The translations under genes were made by a program, and so were the position numbers. 64,000 nt of DNA from Artocarpus heterophyllus (Eukaryota; Streptophyta; Magnoliopsida; Rosales; Moraceae), in the NCBI GenBank assembly GCA_025403435.1, contig CM046350.1:25855661-25919660 (forward strand). Direction: 5' to 3'. Below, piece by piece: positions 35,001 to 47,731 of the stretch. Every line of letters begins with the position of its first letter. Position 1 is the first letter of the stretch. The notes under the pieces are model-generated. The model worked only from the letters and a program-made list of their open reading frames with translations, had not been told where the DNA came from and did not search any database.

Positions 35001-36298
35001 AGTTACCTTGGTATGCACACATTGTCAATTATTTGGCAACTAGAGAAATTCCATCTGCTTGGAATTTGCAAGACAAAAGAAAGTTTTTGATTGAAGTGCG
35101 TAACTTTTACTGGGATGATCCGTACCTTTTCAAATACTGTCGTGATCAAATCATGAGACGTTGCATTCCTGAAGATAAAGTGAATAGTGTCTTAAAATTT
35201 TGTCACACTGATGCATGTGGTGGTCATTTTTCTACCAAGAAAACTACTGCAAAGATCCTCCAATGTGGTCTTTATTGGCCCACTTTGTTCAAAGACACTT
35301 ATCATTATTGTCGTTCCTGCGAAAATTGTCAAAGGTTAGGTACTCTGTCTCATCATCACATGATGCCTCGAAACCGGATTATAACAATTGAAATATTTGA
35401 TTGCTGGGGAATAGACTTTATGGGACCTTTTCCACCTTCTTCTAGGTACCTATACATCCTTCTTGCTGTGGAGTATGTTTCAAAATAGGTTGACGCCGTT
35501 GCATGCCGTACTAATGATAATACAACTGTTATAAAGTTCTTGAAAGAAAACGTGTTATCTAGGTATGGTACGCCATGTACTATAATCAGTGATCAGAGCA
35601 CACATTTTTGCAACTGTTCTTTTGAAACTTTGATGCGAAAGTACGGTGTGATTCATAAAGTTTTGACTGCCTATCATTCACAGACAAATGGACAAGCTGA
35701 GTTAGCAAATAGAGAGATGAAACAAATTTTGAAAAAAACAGTGAATCCTAATCGAAAAGATTGGTCCTCACGTCTTCAAGATGCACTCTGGGCATACTGC
35801 ACAGCTTACAAAGCTCCTTTAGGAATGTCTCCCTATATGCTCGTCTTTGAAAAAGCCTGTCATTTACCTGTAGAACTTGAACATAAAGCTTATTGGGCTA
35901 TTAAAGCTCTCAACTTTGATCTTAGTGCTGCAAGTATTGAACAGAAGCTTCAACTCTCTGAACTTGAGGAATTAAGGAATGATGCTTACAACAATTCATG
36001 GATTTACAAAGCAAAAATGAAAGCATTTCATGACAAACATATTCTGAGAAAGAACTTTGAGCCAAATCAACGAGTTCATCTTTATGAATCTCGTCTTCAC
36101 CTTTATCCTGGTAAGTTAAAATCATGATGGACAGGTCCATATATTGTGAAACAGGTTTTCCCTAATGGTGTTGTTGAAATTGAAGATCCATCCGATGGAA
36201 GGATACTCAAAGTAAACAGCCAGAGATTGAAAAGCTACAAAGAACAGATAACTGAACCCGAAGAAGTCACTCTTATGGCTCTAGTTTATCAACTCTGA
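32008..36298 (+). pseudogene. Athila gag-pol relic with RT core deleted
   Basis: Gag runs from ATG 32008 in one frame past stops TAA 32032, TGA 32452 and TAG 32848. A slip in the GAA/AAG run near 33360-33375 then shifts the frame. TAA 33498 precedes the protease (active-site DLG, Asp at 33705). The frame shifts again near 34190. The RT N-terminal piece (...GATIPNR) joins directly to the RT C-terminal piece ([17 protein letters not shown]) at about 34255-34268. The palm with the YxDD motif is therefore missing. RNase H follows ([10 protein letters not shown]...; ends DHLSRLE). Integrase has the HHCC finger (35200-35340) and an intact triad: Asp 35414, Asp 35591, Glu 35699 (35 residues between the last two). 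TAG 35486 replaces the Trp of SKW, and TGA 36125 lies before WTGPYIV. It ends at 36296-36298. Confidence 0.92.
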
Positions 36299-37774
36299 GT
36301 AGTTTTCTGTTTATTCTCTTTTAAATATTTATTTTTGCTGTTTGTTTTCTTATTTTGTTTTTTTTTTCTGCTTATTTTTTTCTCATAAAAAAAAACTTTG
36401 AAAGTTGAAAATAAATCTCAAAATTAATTCTTGCAGAATAGCTGAGATTAAGGAGGTTATAATCAATTGTGATTAGTAAATACTTTATATTTGTGGCCTC
36501 TTGAGACGAATTCTAAAGAATTTGTGTAAAAATATGATTTTTGACTTTCGAAACAAAAAAATGAAGTCTAGGGAATTTGACTTTAAAAGACCCAATTTGT
36601 AACATATTGTTGTGTGTTTTGTTAGTTTTTAGTTTGTTAAGTTTACCACAGATCATCTCTGCAGCTGTGCTGATTTGGGTAATATTTTTGCTGCTCTCAC
36701 TATTCTTTTATACATTTAGGATAATGTACATTCTAGGTTGGGGGGAGAGAGTTGTGCTTAAAAATTGTGCTTCAATGTTGTACTCTGCCAAAAAAAATTT
36801 TATTTTGCCCAAATTTTTTATTTTGCTCCAGATTCTTGTACATTTTTCATTTTTGTGTGCTAATTTTGTCTTGTAAATATTAGTTTCTTAGTAATTAATG
36901 TGTTATTATTTTGTTTTAATTTTTGAATTTCATATTAATGTAATATCATTTTTCTATTCTTTGAATTATTTAATTTTATACACTTTCAAAACTTTAGTTT
37001 TATTTAACATTTTTATGTGTTTATTTTTTCAAAGTGTTTGTAAGTCATTCTTTTCACACACTCACTATAATGCTTAATTGTGGTGGTAAGTCCAAGCTAT
37101 GAATATTTGAGTTTTGTTATTTTGTGAAGATGAACAATTAAAGGCAGCAATTTTTTTTTCAAAATTAAAAAAAAAGAAAGAAAAATAAATAAATAAAAGA
37201 AAAAAATTATAAATAAATAAAGTGTGTAATTATGTAAATGAATAAAGTTGGATAAGTTTGGTTTCGTAACCTCTTTAGCTCGAGTAAGTAAGTTCTAAGG
37301 GGTGCTTTAACACCTAGTACCTTAGGCCAACTGGTCTAGGAGTTACTGACCTAAAGCTCGTTAAATGGGTTATGGAGAATGCTTAAGGGAGTCAAACATT
37401 GCACTATCCGTAGTTGTAAAGTTTGTAAATATTTGTTTGTTATGTTTCTGCTTTTTAATTGTTCTCATAAATAAATTTGAAGTGTTGCTGTCTGCAGGAG
37501 TGATTTGAAGCAAAATATCATAATAATTTTATTCTTAGTCTTGGATGAAACTTCATAATTATACATTATCTATTTTTGCACTAAGTTTGGTATATATACA
37601 TTTTGTTAAATAGCATATAAATTGTTTAAATTAAAATTTTCTTTTGTTAGTTTATCTAGTTAGATAAGTCAAAATATAGTTAAATAATTTTTCATTATAT
37701 AGATATTCAATAATTCATTTCAAAATTTTATCGCTTTAATTGCTAGAGACTAGCAATAAGCTGGTTGGAGGGTG
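36299..37774 (+). other. Non-coding 3' region of the Athila element
   Basis: No env-like frame. A purine-rich GGTTGGGGGGAGAGAG tract lies at 36737-36752. A block beginning CCTCTTTAGCTCGAGTAAGT and including CCAACTGGTCTAGGAG lies at about 37270-37390; similar blocks recur in other elements of this lineage as I recall them. GGTTGGAGGG (37763-37772) stands just before the 3' LTR and is the likely plus-strand primer. Confidence 0.6.
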
Positions 37775-39939
37775 TGATGAGACTGTAAAAGTGTACATTT
37801 TTTAAGGCTTAAATAATTTATTTATGCTTTTATTTCTCATTAAATCCTCTAATTAGTAGCATTTTGTGTTAATAAGTATTTTTGTGTTTTAGTGCGTAAA
37901 TATGTTTAAAAATATGTTTTTAGTGTGTTTTTATGTTTAATAGAATTTTCAGTAATTTTTAGAGTCATTTTGGTGTGTTAAATAAGAGTCTAGTCTGTAA
38001 ATAGTTAAAACCGTAAAAGTAATACGGTTATTTTATTTTGAGTTTTAGTGTGTTTGATAGTGTGTTTTAAGTTTGTAAATATGTCTTATTATATTTTTAG
38101 TAATTTCTAAAAATATTTCCAAGTCATAAAAATTATATCTGTGTCAAACCGTAAGAGACTTGAAATTTTAGGAGTTTTTATTTATTTTTGTGTGTTTTAT
38201 TGTAAAATAAATATTTTTAATATTTTTGTAAATATTATGTTTGTAAAATAATTATTATTAGTGTGTTTGAGATTTTTAGATTTAAAACTGGAGGAAAAAA
38301 CGGAGCAAAATGACACCAAAACGGATAAAATCGAACATCAAATGCATCAAAAAGATAAGGAAAATTCAAATTTAAATTAAAAGGGACACGTGGCGTAACA
38401 AGGACCGCCGGATCAACTAACAGATTGATCTCAGCCGTAGAAGAGAGAGACGCATGTCAACGTGTCATCCGGTGCGTCAGGGGAATCATGCAGTGCTGTC
38501 CACGTGTCGAGATATGATTGAAGCGTGCGTTACACGGGCCGACAAAGCTGCAGGCGAGGCAAGGGAGTCGCAGGCCGTGTTTGCTTGCGTGTGGGTGAGT
38601 CCACGTGCAACTGTTCTTCCAGCCGTTGGATGCGATGACCAAGACCAATCTGACGGTCCAAAATTGCTGTCCCACGTGGCCCCACCTGGACCCATTTTCG
38701 CGCGTGTCTCCAGACCATCGGATCGCGTCTTCAACAGCCCAGATCGTCCCATGGCCATGCCCCTAGCTGCCGAGAAGCATAGAATCTTAGCGAGATTCTC
38801 ACGTAGTGAAGAAGGGCCAGCGCGAAGAAGAAAAGGAGGAGAAAAAGGATCAATGATCCGAATTTGTCAACTTTCAACAGGAAAAAATAATAATTACATA
38901 TGGCACACAGTAACTTTTCAAGGCTATAAATAGCCTTGCATTGCCCCTTGAAGCAGCCACTCCTCAACGGGCCTTTGGCCCTCTTTTCTCTTCTTTTCCT
39001 TTCTGTTGAGTTAGACTCAGCAGTATTTTCATAGGGAAAAAATAATAATAATAAAATAATGCTTAAATTTGAGTAGAGAGTTTGGTGAGGCAGAAAGATG
39101 ATCTTGTATGCATAGTATTTTGATATAGATTCTGACTCTATATCTGAGTGGTAATGCTTATATTTTTTTAGAATAAATTATATCTTTTTGTTTTCAATAA
39201 TAATTGTTAATGCTGTCATGTTGTCAATTTTTACATAAATTCAGTCATGCTTTCTTTATGTAATTTAATTGTGTTGCATAGTTAATATTAATAATAATGA
39301 AATAATGCTTAATTTTATGGAATGTCTTTTACTGCAGTATAACTTGTTATATTGTCGATTCTAGATATTTCATAAGACGAAGTGCTGCCAGAATTAATGT
39401 AAAAATTTATTCCACTAAAATATATTAATTTTGATTTGTTATTATCTTTTCTATCCTATAGTTATGTTAATTATAATTGAGTGACAACTGTTATAATTTT
39501 CATAATTGGTGCACCAATAATTATTTTGCTAGTTTTTATAGGAAACCCTTACTACATTATGGCTTGCTATATTGTCGATTTAGGTTGACCTATATAATCA
39601 GTAAAATGTGCTTGCAATTAATGAGATAAGATATAATAAATCAAATGCCTTAGATATTTATTAATTAGAGTTAAATTTTATATCAGTTGCAAACACATAC
39701 AAGGGATTCTCAAAGCTTTACCGTTTTAATTTTATGCTTTAAATTTTGAATTGAATAAAATAAAACCTACAAAAATATTTATCTCAGTTTTCACTTTGCT
39801 CTGAAAAAGTGCATGTCTTTTTGAATGTTTATTTTTATCAATTTGTTGAGGTATAAATTTTCATCTCCCTGTGGATACGACAACTTTTCTATACTACAAA
39901 CGCCTGTCGTTTAAAGAAAAACATTTTTGGGCGTTACCA
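37775..39939 (+). repeat. 3' LTR of the Athila element
   Basis: 2165 bp, TGATGAG...GTTACCA, collinear with the 5' LTR. Includes the same TATA box (38925) and GC-rich block. Confidence 0.95.
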
Positions 39940-39944
39940 ATGAT

Positions 39945-41233
39945 AAATTATTATTTAAACAGAAAATAAGATAGTGGATTTTACATATCGCCCAGTGAAT
40001 GAGAGAGTATAAAAGATAGTGAAAAAAAGAGAGTATTGTTAGCACTCTTTCTTTTGCACCTAAATCGAAAAGGTCAGACCTAGTTAAATAAAAAACTAGG
40101 CACTAAATCACAACTTTTTAAAAAGATTGGAGACCTCTTAAGCTATTAACGCAGTTTTACTTTCATGTAACACTTTTCATACTTGGACTAGATGTTACAT
40201 TTTCTACTAATTTATTCTTTTTCAATAGAAAATTATGCAAAACACCATCTATGTTTTGTCAAAATACCACTTTTGGTCCTTTTGTTACACAAATGTTCAA
40301 AACATCCCCATGTTTTTAAAATCATATTCAAAATACTCCCTCCCCCTTTCGAAATAATTAAACTGTTTAAAAATACCAGAATTATCATTCTTAATATTTA
40401 CCATATACAATTTAAAACATTATTAAACCAACATACTAAATAAAATCAATTTTATAAAGTTAAAAACAAAAAAAAATTACTATGAGACCCTCCTATTTTA
40501 TCTCATCAATGAGAAACATTTTCTATCTATCAGATTTGAATCCTATGGTGTAAAATAAACATGCTTAGCTTTAGTAAAATGTGCCCATGAACACTAAATT
40601 TATCACAAAACTAAAAACTTGAATATCCGAAAACAAAACACAATCTCTCAACAAAAAGGCGTTGGATCTCCGTCGTCGTTGACTACCTTTGATTGCTACG
40701 GTTGGTGGCAATTCACCCTATGCTCAACAAATCCATTTGTGACAATGGATATGAAGGATCAACTATCATGGTCTTCGTAACTATGGTCAAATTAAGACAG
40801 CCGGCACCCAATAAGCTCAGATCGCGATGGAGGTCCTAAACCATCATGATTCTTTTGTGACCTTTTGACCTCCAAAACTTCACTTCAGAGGTTGCAATTC
40901 CTTTATCATGACGGAGGTCATGAGCTGTTGGGTCGTATTAGTCGTGACCATCGTGGATCACTTAACGCAATTACGTCTGGGCCCAGCTATGACCCTTTGT
41001 CTCGAATCAAGCTTTGGGTAGCCGGTCCCTTCATCTGTTGTCTTCATGACTCTTTTTCTTAGCCATCGACCATAATGCAAACTTCCGACAATGGTTGCTA
41101 GAGTTTATATTTTTTTCCCCAAATTATTAAAGTTTTGTTTGATAAATTTTTGAGTATTACTTATTTATTTTTTTGTAATTATTAGATTAAAAAGGTTGTT
41201 ATTAATTGTGGGTGGTCTATTTTTGTTACTATT
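39945..41233. other. Intergenic sequence
   Basis: AT-rich, with a GC-richer patch (40660-41060) that has no recognisable coding content. Confidence 0.45.
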
Positions 41234-41504
41234 AGAAGGTGGTTTACCAACACCTAGTTGGTTGAGTTAGCAGGAGACTGTTCCGCTTAAGCAAGCGACT
41301 CGAGTTCAAGTCCTTGTAAGCATAGCTGCTAGTATTGGGAGACTCTTATAGCCGTCAAATCTCTCTATGGGTCGGCTCTAGATTGGTTGGATAAACCCCA
41401 CGGGAGTTGAGTGGCCCTTTATATGAAGGGTTTGTGCCTCCTGTGGTGCGCTCCAGAAACCGAGAGGTGTGGACCACCATTACTAAAAAAAAAGAATGTG
41501 GTTT
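41234..41504 (+). mobile_element. tRNA-derived SINE with 12-bp target duplication
   Basis: The body is 41246-41492 (247 bp). The head has a box-A-like TAGTTGGTTGAGTTAGCAGG (41256) and a box-B-like GAGTTCAAGTCC (41301), and the tail ends in A9. The flanks are AGAAGGTGGTTT (41234-41245) and AGAATGTGGTTT (41493-41504), 11 of 12 identical. Pol III promoter boxes, A tail and target duplication together make this call strong. Confidence 0.8.
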
Positions 41505-42143
41505 TAGACCATTGAATTTGAATACAATAAACAAAAAAATTGCCTCATTAATGAAGAAATAGGTTCTCATTAAAGAAAACTTGTGGAGGTTGTTGGTAGC
41601 ATTAAACTCTCAAAATAATTGAGATATTTGATTAATTGAAATATTTATTTGAACATTTTAAATTGTTTTTATTTAATTTTTATGTTAAATTATATCCAAA
41701 ATAACATATAATATAGATTAGAAAGGGTAATCTTGAAAATTTTAAAATCTTAATTGCTTCAAAGAGTATTTTGAGTATGGTTTTAAAAACACATAGGGTA
41801 TTTTGAGCATTTGCATAATAACTAGGGCAAAAATTGTATTTTTTTGGCAAAATAGATGGGATGTTTTGGGGTTTTTTTTTCCAATTAAGTGCCATATTTC
41901 CCTCTACGTGTACACATGCCCTCTCTTTCTAGTTACTATTTCGTCACGGTGACTTTCTTGTCCCTTTGATGTTCTTTACATTGTCTATTAGCTTTTCACT
42001 CTTAAAACATTTCACTCCTAAAATAAATCAAGAAGCAAGAAGATAACAACAATAATATTCTACCTTCGACAATTTAGTAGAGATTGGCAACCAAAAGAAC
42101 AATCTTTATGATTAACATTGCTCTTCATTTTTTAAGAACTATG
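41505..42143. other. Intergenic, AT-rich
   Basis: Nothing recognisable. Confidence 0.45.
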
Positions 42144-43300
42144 TGTAACAATAGGTGCCCTAAGGATTAAATGATATAATAAGTTTTTGGAGATATTTAA
42201 TGAATAAAGAGTTGATTTATTATTCATATACCAAATTGTTTCCTCTTTATGTTCATTTTTGTTGAATATATGATAAACAAACAAAAATTCTGAGACTGTT
42301 AGTCTAAACCTTTGAAATTATGCATATGATTAACAGATTATGTAAAAGACATGAATCTTAAAGGTGATAGTCTAAAGGATAGGGTCTGCAATTGAGAGAA
42401 TAAATTTAGGTGTTTTATTCATGCTAAGATTGTTATATTGTCTGCATCCTTAATAGGAGATGACTTGACTTGGTCATCGAAGTGGGGCTTCACAAGTAGA
42501 AACATTGGTATATTTCATAGGTGATGATATATTGGAATGGGACAAAAGTTGAATTGATTTGATTAATATTTCTATTTGTTTAGATCAATTCACTTTTTAT
42601 AATTATATGTGTTATGTCTTAATCCTGAAATGAACAATGGGCCCGTATTCTTGAGTTATGTCTTTTGATGTACAAAAGGGTGACATCCCGATTTGATGAT
42701 GGTATGCATACCTGTAAATTGTAGACATGACTCTTGATTAATGTAGACCTATTGTTCATAAATATGGAATCCATAACTTTTTTGTAAAGTTAATGATATT
42801 CTCTTATAGGTATTATCCAATAATTGGAAGACTGAAGTGCTGAACCATTTGGATATATAGGTGTAACCAAATAGCTATTATTTATAGATAGTAAGTATTC
42901 CAATGGTGAGATAATGAAACATAATATCAAAATAATCAGGAAAGTAAAACAAAATTTATCTTTAAGCCGATTATGAACATCCTATAGGGATGTTACACAT
43001 TATGATATGTCATAGACGATTTGCTTATTGGAGCTTCATGATTTTATGTAGTTCGAGAATACAATTCTAAGCTTTTAGTAAGGTGGCATTAGAGTTGATA
43101 ATTATAAAACATATATATCTAGGATATGTCATTTTATAATTATAGGAGCATGATCTATATATATTCATCGAGTCCCCTTTGCTAGCTCATAATAATTCTT
43201 ATAACAATATTAATTTAATTATGAGATAATTAAATTCTGTATATAATTTAAGAGTGCAACCTTTTCTCCTAAACAAACTCATCATTCGATTAAAGTGAAC
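42144..43300 (+). repeat. Truncated copy of the copia-like LTR family
   Basis: Collinear with the solo LTR that starts at 43965. Shared landmarks include GTGCCCTAA-GATTAAA, CTGAGACTGTT, AGACATGAATCTTA, ATATGGAATCCATA and GATCTATATAT. The sequence AATTCTGTATATAATTTAAG near 43233 recurs (inverted) at about 61360. The left end is near 42144; the right end is unclear and no target duplication was found. Confidence 0.55.
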
Positions 43301-43548
43301 TACTATAAAATTTTATGTGTTCTTATTTATTTTTCCTTGTTTTTGTTATATTTTCGTGAGAGAATATTCACAGTGAGCAATTTGAGCGAGATTGTTTACT
43401 AACGAGCCACTGTTTGCTAACAAGTTTTGCCTATCAACAATTATTAAAGATTTGTAACTTTTAGACAAATTTTTAAAAACATATATATATATTTTTTATT
43501 TTGTTACACATTAAAATGGGTAGATTGAGAATTGTGTTTTATTATTAT

Positions 43549-43705
43549 TGAGTATGTTTGGGAACCAAGTTCTAACTCAAATTTTTCAATTGCTATAGCG
43601 TAAAGCTCTTATATGCAATGTTACAGTGTAAAACAAAAGTATGTTATAGTGTAAAACTTTTACAAGCAACAGTATTTAAATTCTAACTTGGTTGCTAAAC
43701 GCTCT
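43549..43705. mobile_element. Small MITE
   Basis: The left end (43550) GAGTATGTTTGGGAACCAAG, continuing TTCTAAC, pairs with the right end ...ATTCTAACTTGGTTGCTAAACGCTC (to 43704). It contains repeated GTAAAGCTCTT/GTAAAAC motifs. The sequence near 19035-19125 looks like a fragment of a related element. Confidence 0.55.
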
Positions 43706-45186
43706 AATTGTTAGTTTAGTAAATTTGAGCTTTGACAATAGAAGCTACTATAGAAAAATAACTCTTAACCTGCATCTCAAATTTTACTAATGGGCATCAG
43801 TTTCTAAAAGTTGTTGGACAAAAATAAGATTTACAAACACCCTAGTATGGTGTAGGTGGATATAAAAGCTAAGTGCAACCTTTAAAACCAATGTCGTTCC
43901 AGAATTAAGTTAAAATGTTTACTAATCTATTGGGGAAAAAAGTTGAAAATAAAAATAGTATTATTGTTAGACTTAGTGCCCTAAAGATTAAACAATGTTA
44001 CTGTTTTAAGACATTTGATCAATGAATTTATTATTTATGTTATACATCAACAATGTCCTTTTTATGTTCATTTACGTTTAATGGATGATAAGCAAACTAA
44101 AGTCTGAGACTGTTGTCCTAAACCTTTAAAATTGTGCATATGATCGATATATTATGTGAAAGACATGAATCTTAAGGTGATAGTCTACATATAAAAGGTT
44201 TACAATTGAGGAAATAAAGTTGGACATTTTATTCATATTAGGATTGTTATGTTGTCTACATCTCTAATAGAAAATGACTTATCTTGATCAACGTGTGAGA
44301 TTTTACGAGTAGAGACATTGGAATATTGTTATTGGAGATGATACGTTGGATCGGGATTAAAGATGAATTGATTTGGTTAGTAATTCTGCTTGAATAAATC
44401 AATTCACTTTAGACAATTATATATGTTACATCTTAATCTTAAAATGAATTAATGAGTTTTTTATTCTTGACTTGTGTCTTTCGATGCATCAAAAGGTGAC
44501 ATCTTGAATTAAATGAAGGTACGTAAACCAGTACATTGGAGACATGATTCTTGATTGACGTAGACTGGTTATTCATATATATGGAATCCATAGCTCTTTT
44601 GTAAAGAATGATATCCTCTTATAGGCATTATGAGCGCTCAAACTTTTGGGTATACATGTGTAACCGAATAGTATACTATTTATATTGGTTATGAATAAGA
44701 TGAGTAAATGGAATATAAGATAAATATAATCGGAAAAGTAAAACGGATTTCATCCTTAAACTGTTTATGGATACCTATGAAAATGTTGTATATTATGATA
44801 TGTCATGGACAAATGCCTTATTGGAGTTTTGTAATTTATATATAGTTTAAGGGTGTAGCTCTAAAATTTTGGTAGAATAACTTTAGAGTTGATAATTATA
44901 AAATATACATGTTGGGGGCATGTTATTTTATAACTACAAGAGCTTGATCTATATATGTAACACCCACCTATTTCTATGTAACGGATTAAGTAATGTTAGT
45001 GACGACGTTAAGTTTTTCTATATTTATTTATGATATTATTGTCACTAACAATTTATTTTAAGTGCTATGAAAGGTGACGATTACGTGGAATTGATGTGCT
45101 CAAGTGTTCATGTTATTTACATTGTATGTTTAATTATGATTCCTTAATGATTTAAATGTATGATGTATTCATGTATGTAAGGACAG

Positions 45187-45293
45187 TTCGTCAGGCTGAA
45201 CCATCAAGTTTGGTAGGCTGAATTGTCCCTAAAGAATCGGCAGGCCGGACTTTGTGGAATCAGCAGGCCGAAGTGAGGAATCGGTAGGCCGAT
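45187..45293 (+). repeat. 5' palindrome array of LTR B (five units)
   Basis: Units start at 45187, 45209, 45236, 45259 and 45280 (spacings 22, 27, 23, 21). Same layout as in LTR A less one unit. Confidence 0.8.
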
Positions 45294-47177
45294 GACAGTT
45301 GACGAGCAATCAGCAAAAGTCTCTCCAAATTTGTGATTGAGATAATTACGATAATTGGATGGTTTAATGTGATTAATTGGCATATTTATGGATTAATTTC
45401 CTCATTTAAGGAAATAAAACATTTGACTTTTGATTGATTGAATATAATTGATATGGTTTCCCTATTTGAAGTGCTGAAATATGGTAAGATGAGATGGCAA
45501 TTTGACTTTCCCCCAATCCTCTCCTTTCTCCACATCAATTAGCCAACTTTTAATTAGAAAATTTCTGAAAATAACGGATTAGACAAGCCTCCTTTGTACG
45601 TTACTTCCATTTCTCTTTTCACGATAATTTTGTTCTCTCTCTCTCTCACACATCTCCTCTCTCTCACTCTCTCTTCTCTACATTTTCTTCTTCATCTTCT
45701 CTTTTCATTTCCCTGCTGCAAACACCTAAACGAACACCAAGAAATCTCACTTTCCACCTAGCCAAATTCAAAGATAAACTAGAGAAGTTTCATTTTGAGG
45801 TAAGAGCCCTTTTTTCGGTATTTCTGAATATGTTTTCCTCCTTACTCCGACAGCCATAACTTTTTCTAGGAATCTTATTTTGCTCTGAGATTTTAGTATG
45901 ATGTTCATATATATGTTATGTAATGTTCTTCCAAGTTTCAACTTATTTCTATTTTTCTACATTAAGATATGAATTTTCTACCCACTGCCACGCACAGTAA
46001 AAATGTTGCTGTTTGGTTATGAAGCTTGAAAATGTGATTTTTGTTCAAGGGATAAACATGCTTTGTTTGCTATGAAATTTGGCAAGAATGTTCATATATA
46101 TCTTAAGTTATGAACTTGAAAGTTTGGTAATGATTTGATGATTATTTTATGTGTTATGGAATTTTTAGTAAGACTAGGTCTAGAAACTGCTTAATAGTAA
46201 AATGGTTGGACTTTTTGGTTATGTGATGTTTTGTATGATTAATGATTTTATTGGTGTTGAGATAATTTTGTGGTATTGTGATGTATATTAATAAGTTGTT
46301 AGTAAGAATTTTAGAGTTTAAATTAATGTGTTTTAATTGTTTGAAAATGATGAACTCATGTAGCTCACTGTATAAGTTAATGGAGGTTAGTTTTACCACT
46401 GATTTTAAATGTGTATTTTGACCTACTCTGATTTTTGATGAAGCCAATTTTTGGATATGTTAGAGTTCTATATGTCTACAGTACATGTTAATTTTTGTAG
46501 ATTTTTTTTCTATGGTGTCAGAAGGTGTTAAACGGACCTGAGATTAAAGTTGTTCACTGCCTAGTTATTATGGTAGATTTTGTGTGTATGATGTATGACT
46601 TGTTTTTAGATACTAAATGAAACTTTTATGACTAAAGAAAAATCATGGTAACATGTTTATGTGTTAACTTTATCCCTGCCGAGTATGGTACTCAAATTAT
46701 GTGTAAATCTTGAGTTATTAAGTATTAAATTCGTAGAGGTCAGTGATGTATTTTGTGTTGACGGTTTTAATCTAATGTTCTTATAGTAATAAAATGTTTT
46801 CAAGAAAGGAAAGGATATGTGATGAAGTATGTTAGTAGAAGAGATTATGAAGTTTGATGATTTCATGGTCCCTTGAAAATATATGTTAATTGCTATTTTT
46901 ATGAATGTATGACATGAACACATGATGAAGTGAGCACATCGAGACCGCGGTGTTGTCACCTACGAAATTAAGGTTAAGTAAGCTACACAAGTAAGTACAT
47001 TCTCACCTGTAACATGATATATTTTATAAGGTTTGAAATTATGTTCTTAATGATGTTTATTCTATGATGATTTTTATGATGATTTTATTTAAAGATTTCT
47101 TATGAAAAATTTCTATGTTCAAAAGTTATGCATGTATGATGATGACGTGTTTTAAAGCGTGAGAGTTCAAATATGTG

Positions 47178-47200
47178 TATATATATATATATATATATAT
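47178..47200. repeat. (TA)n microsatellite in LTR B
   Basis: A simple AT dinucleotide run. Confidence 0.95.
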
Positions 47201-47582
47201 GTATCACCTAAATAAGTGTTGCACACCAATGTTATGATGTCATATTTGGTTTAGGATTAGCTACCCTTCTCCTCTTATGACGGCGCGCCTACGATGATGA
47301 TTATGGTGTAACACTCGGGCCCTTTAAGATAAAATGAATTAAGTTTTAATATGGTCAATGAAATGAAAGATATGTTCCAATGAAAATGTGCCTTGTGCAC
47401 TATTATGATAATGATAATGATGATGATAATGATGTTCATAAAATGTATTAAGTTGTGAGAAATGATATGTACTTACTAAGCATTAGCTTACTCAATTTTA
47501 TATCATGTTGCAGATAAGGGTAAGAAAGTTATACTCGTCGGTCGGGCTACCAAACGTTACTAATCGGCGGTCGAAGTCTTGA

Positions 47583-47731
47583 ACGGCCTGCCGATTACTC
47601 TGTACCGGCCTACCAGTCTTGTTGATTTTGAAATCCTGTTTTTGCAGAGCCTCGAACAGCCTGTCGAAGTTTGACCTTCGGTTTGCCGGACATCTTCGGC
47701 CTACCGAACCCATAAGTTCGGCCTACCGAAC
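47583..47731 (-). repeat. 3' palindrome array of LTR B, inverted
   Basis: Cores start at 47589, 47611, 47662, 47684, 47702 and 47724. The steps are 22, 51, 22, 18, 22; LTR A has 20, 50, 22, 18, 22. Confidence 0.8.

Larger units (their letters stand above)
29029..39944 (+). mobile_element. Athila-type Ty3/gypsy LTR retrotransposon, non-autonomous, target duplication ATGAT
   Basis: The element is 29034-39939 (10906 bp), flanked by the exact pentamer ATGAT (29029-29033 and 39940-39944). Structure: 5' LTR 29034-31191; primer-binding site 31198-31215; gag-pol relic 32008-36298; long non-coding 3' part; G-rich polypurine-like tract just before 37775; 3' LTR 37775-39939. The protease-RT-RNase H-integrase order makes it Ty3/gypsy. 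The tRNA-Asp-like primer site and pol style (e.g. CHLPVELEHKAYWAIK) fit the Athila lineage. No env-like frame follows pol. Mobilisation would now need proteins supplied by another copy. Confidence 0.95.

Noticed and set aside
36299..37774. Search for an env-like gene after Athila pol
   Set aside because: Only a short hydrophobic Leu/Phe-rich frame (36577-36876) with no start context or env features; likely a product of T-rich DNA.
41246..41320. Possible tRNA gene (box A and box B-like signals)
   Set aside because: No cloverleaf or anticodon arm could be formed, and the unit continues to a poly(A) tail with a target duplication, so it is a SINE.
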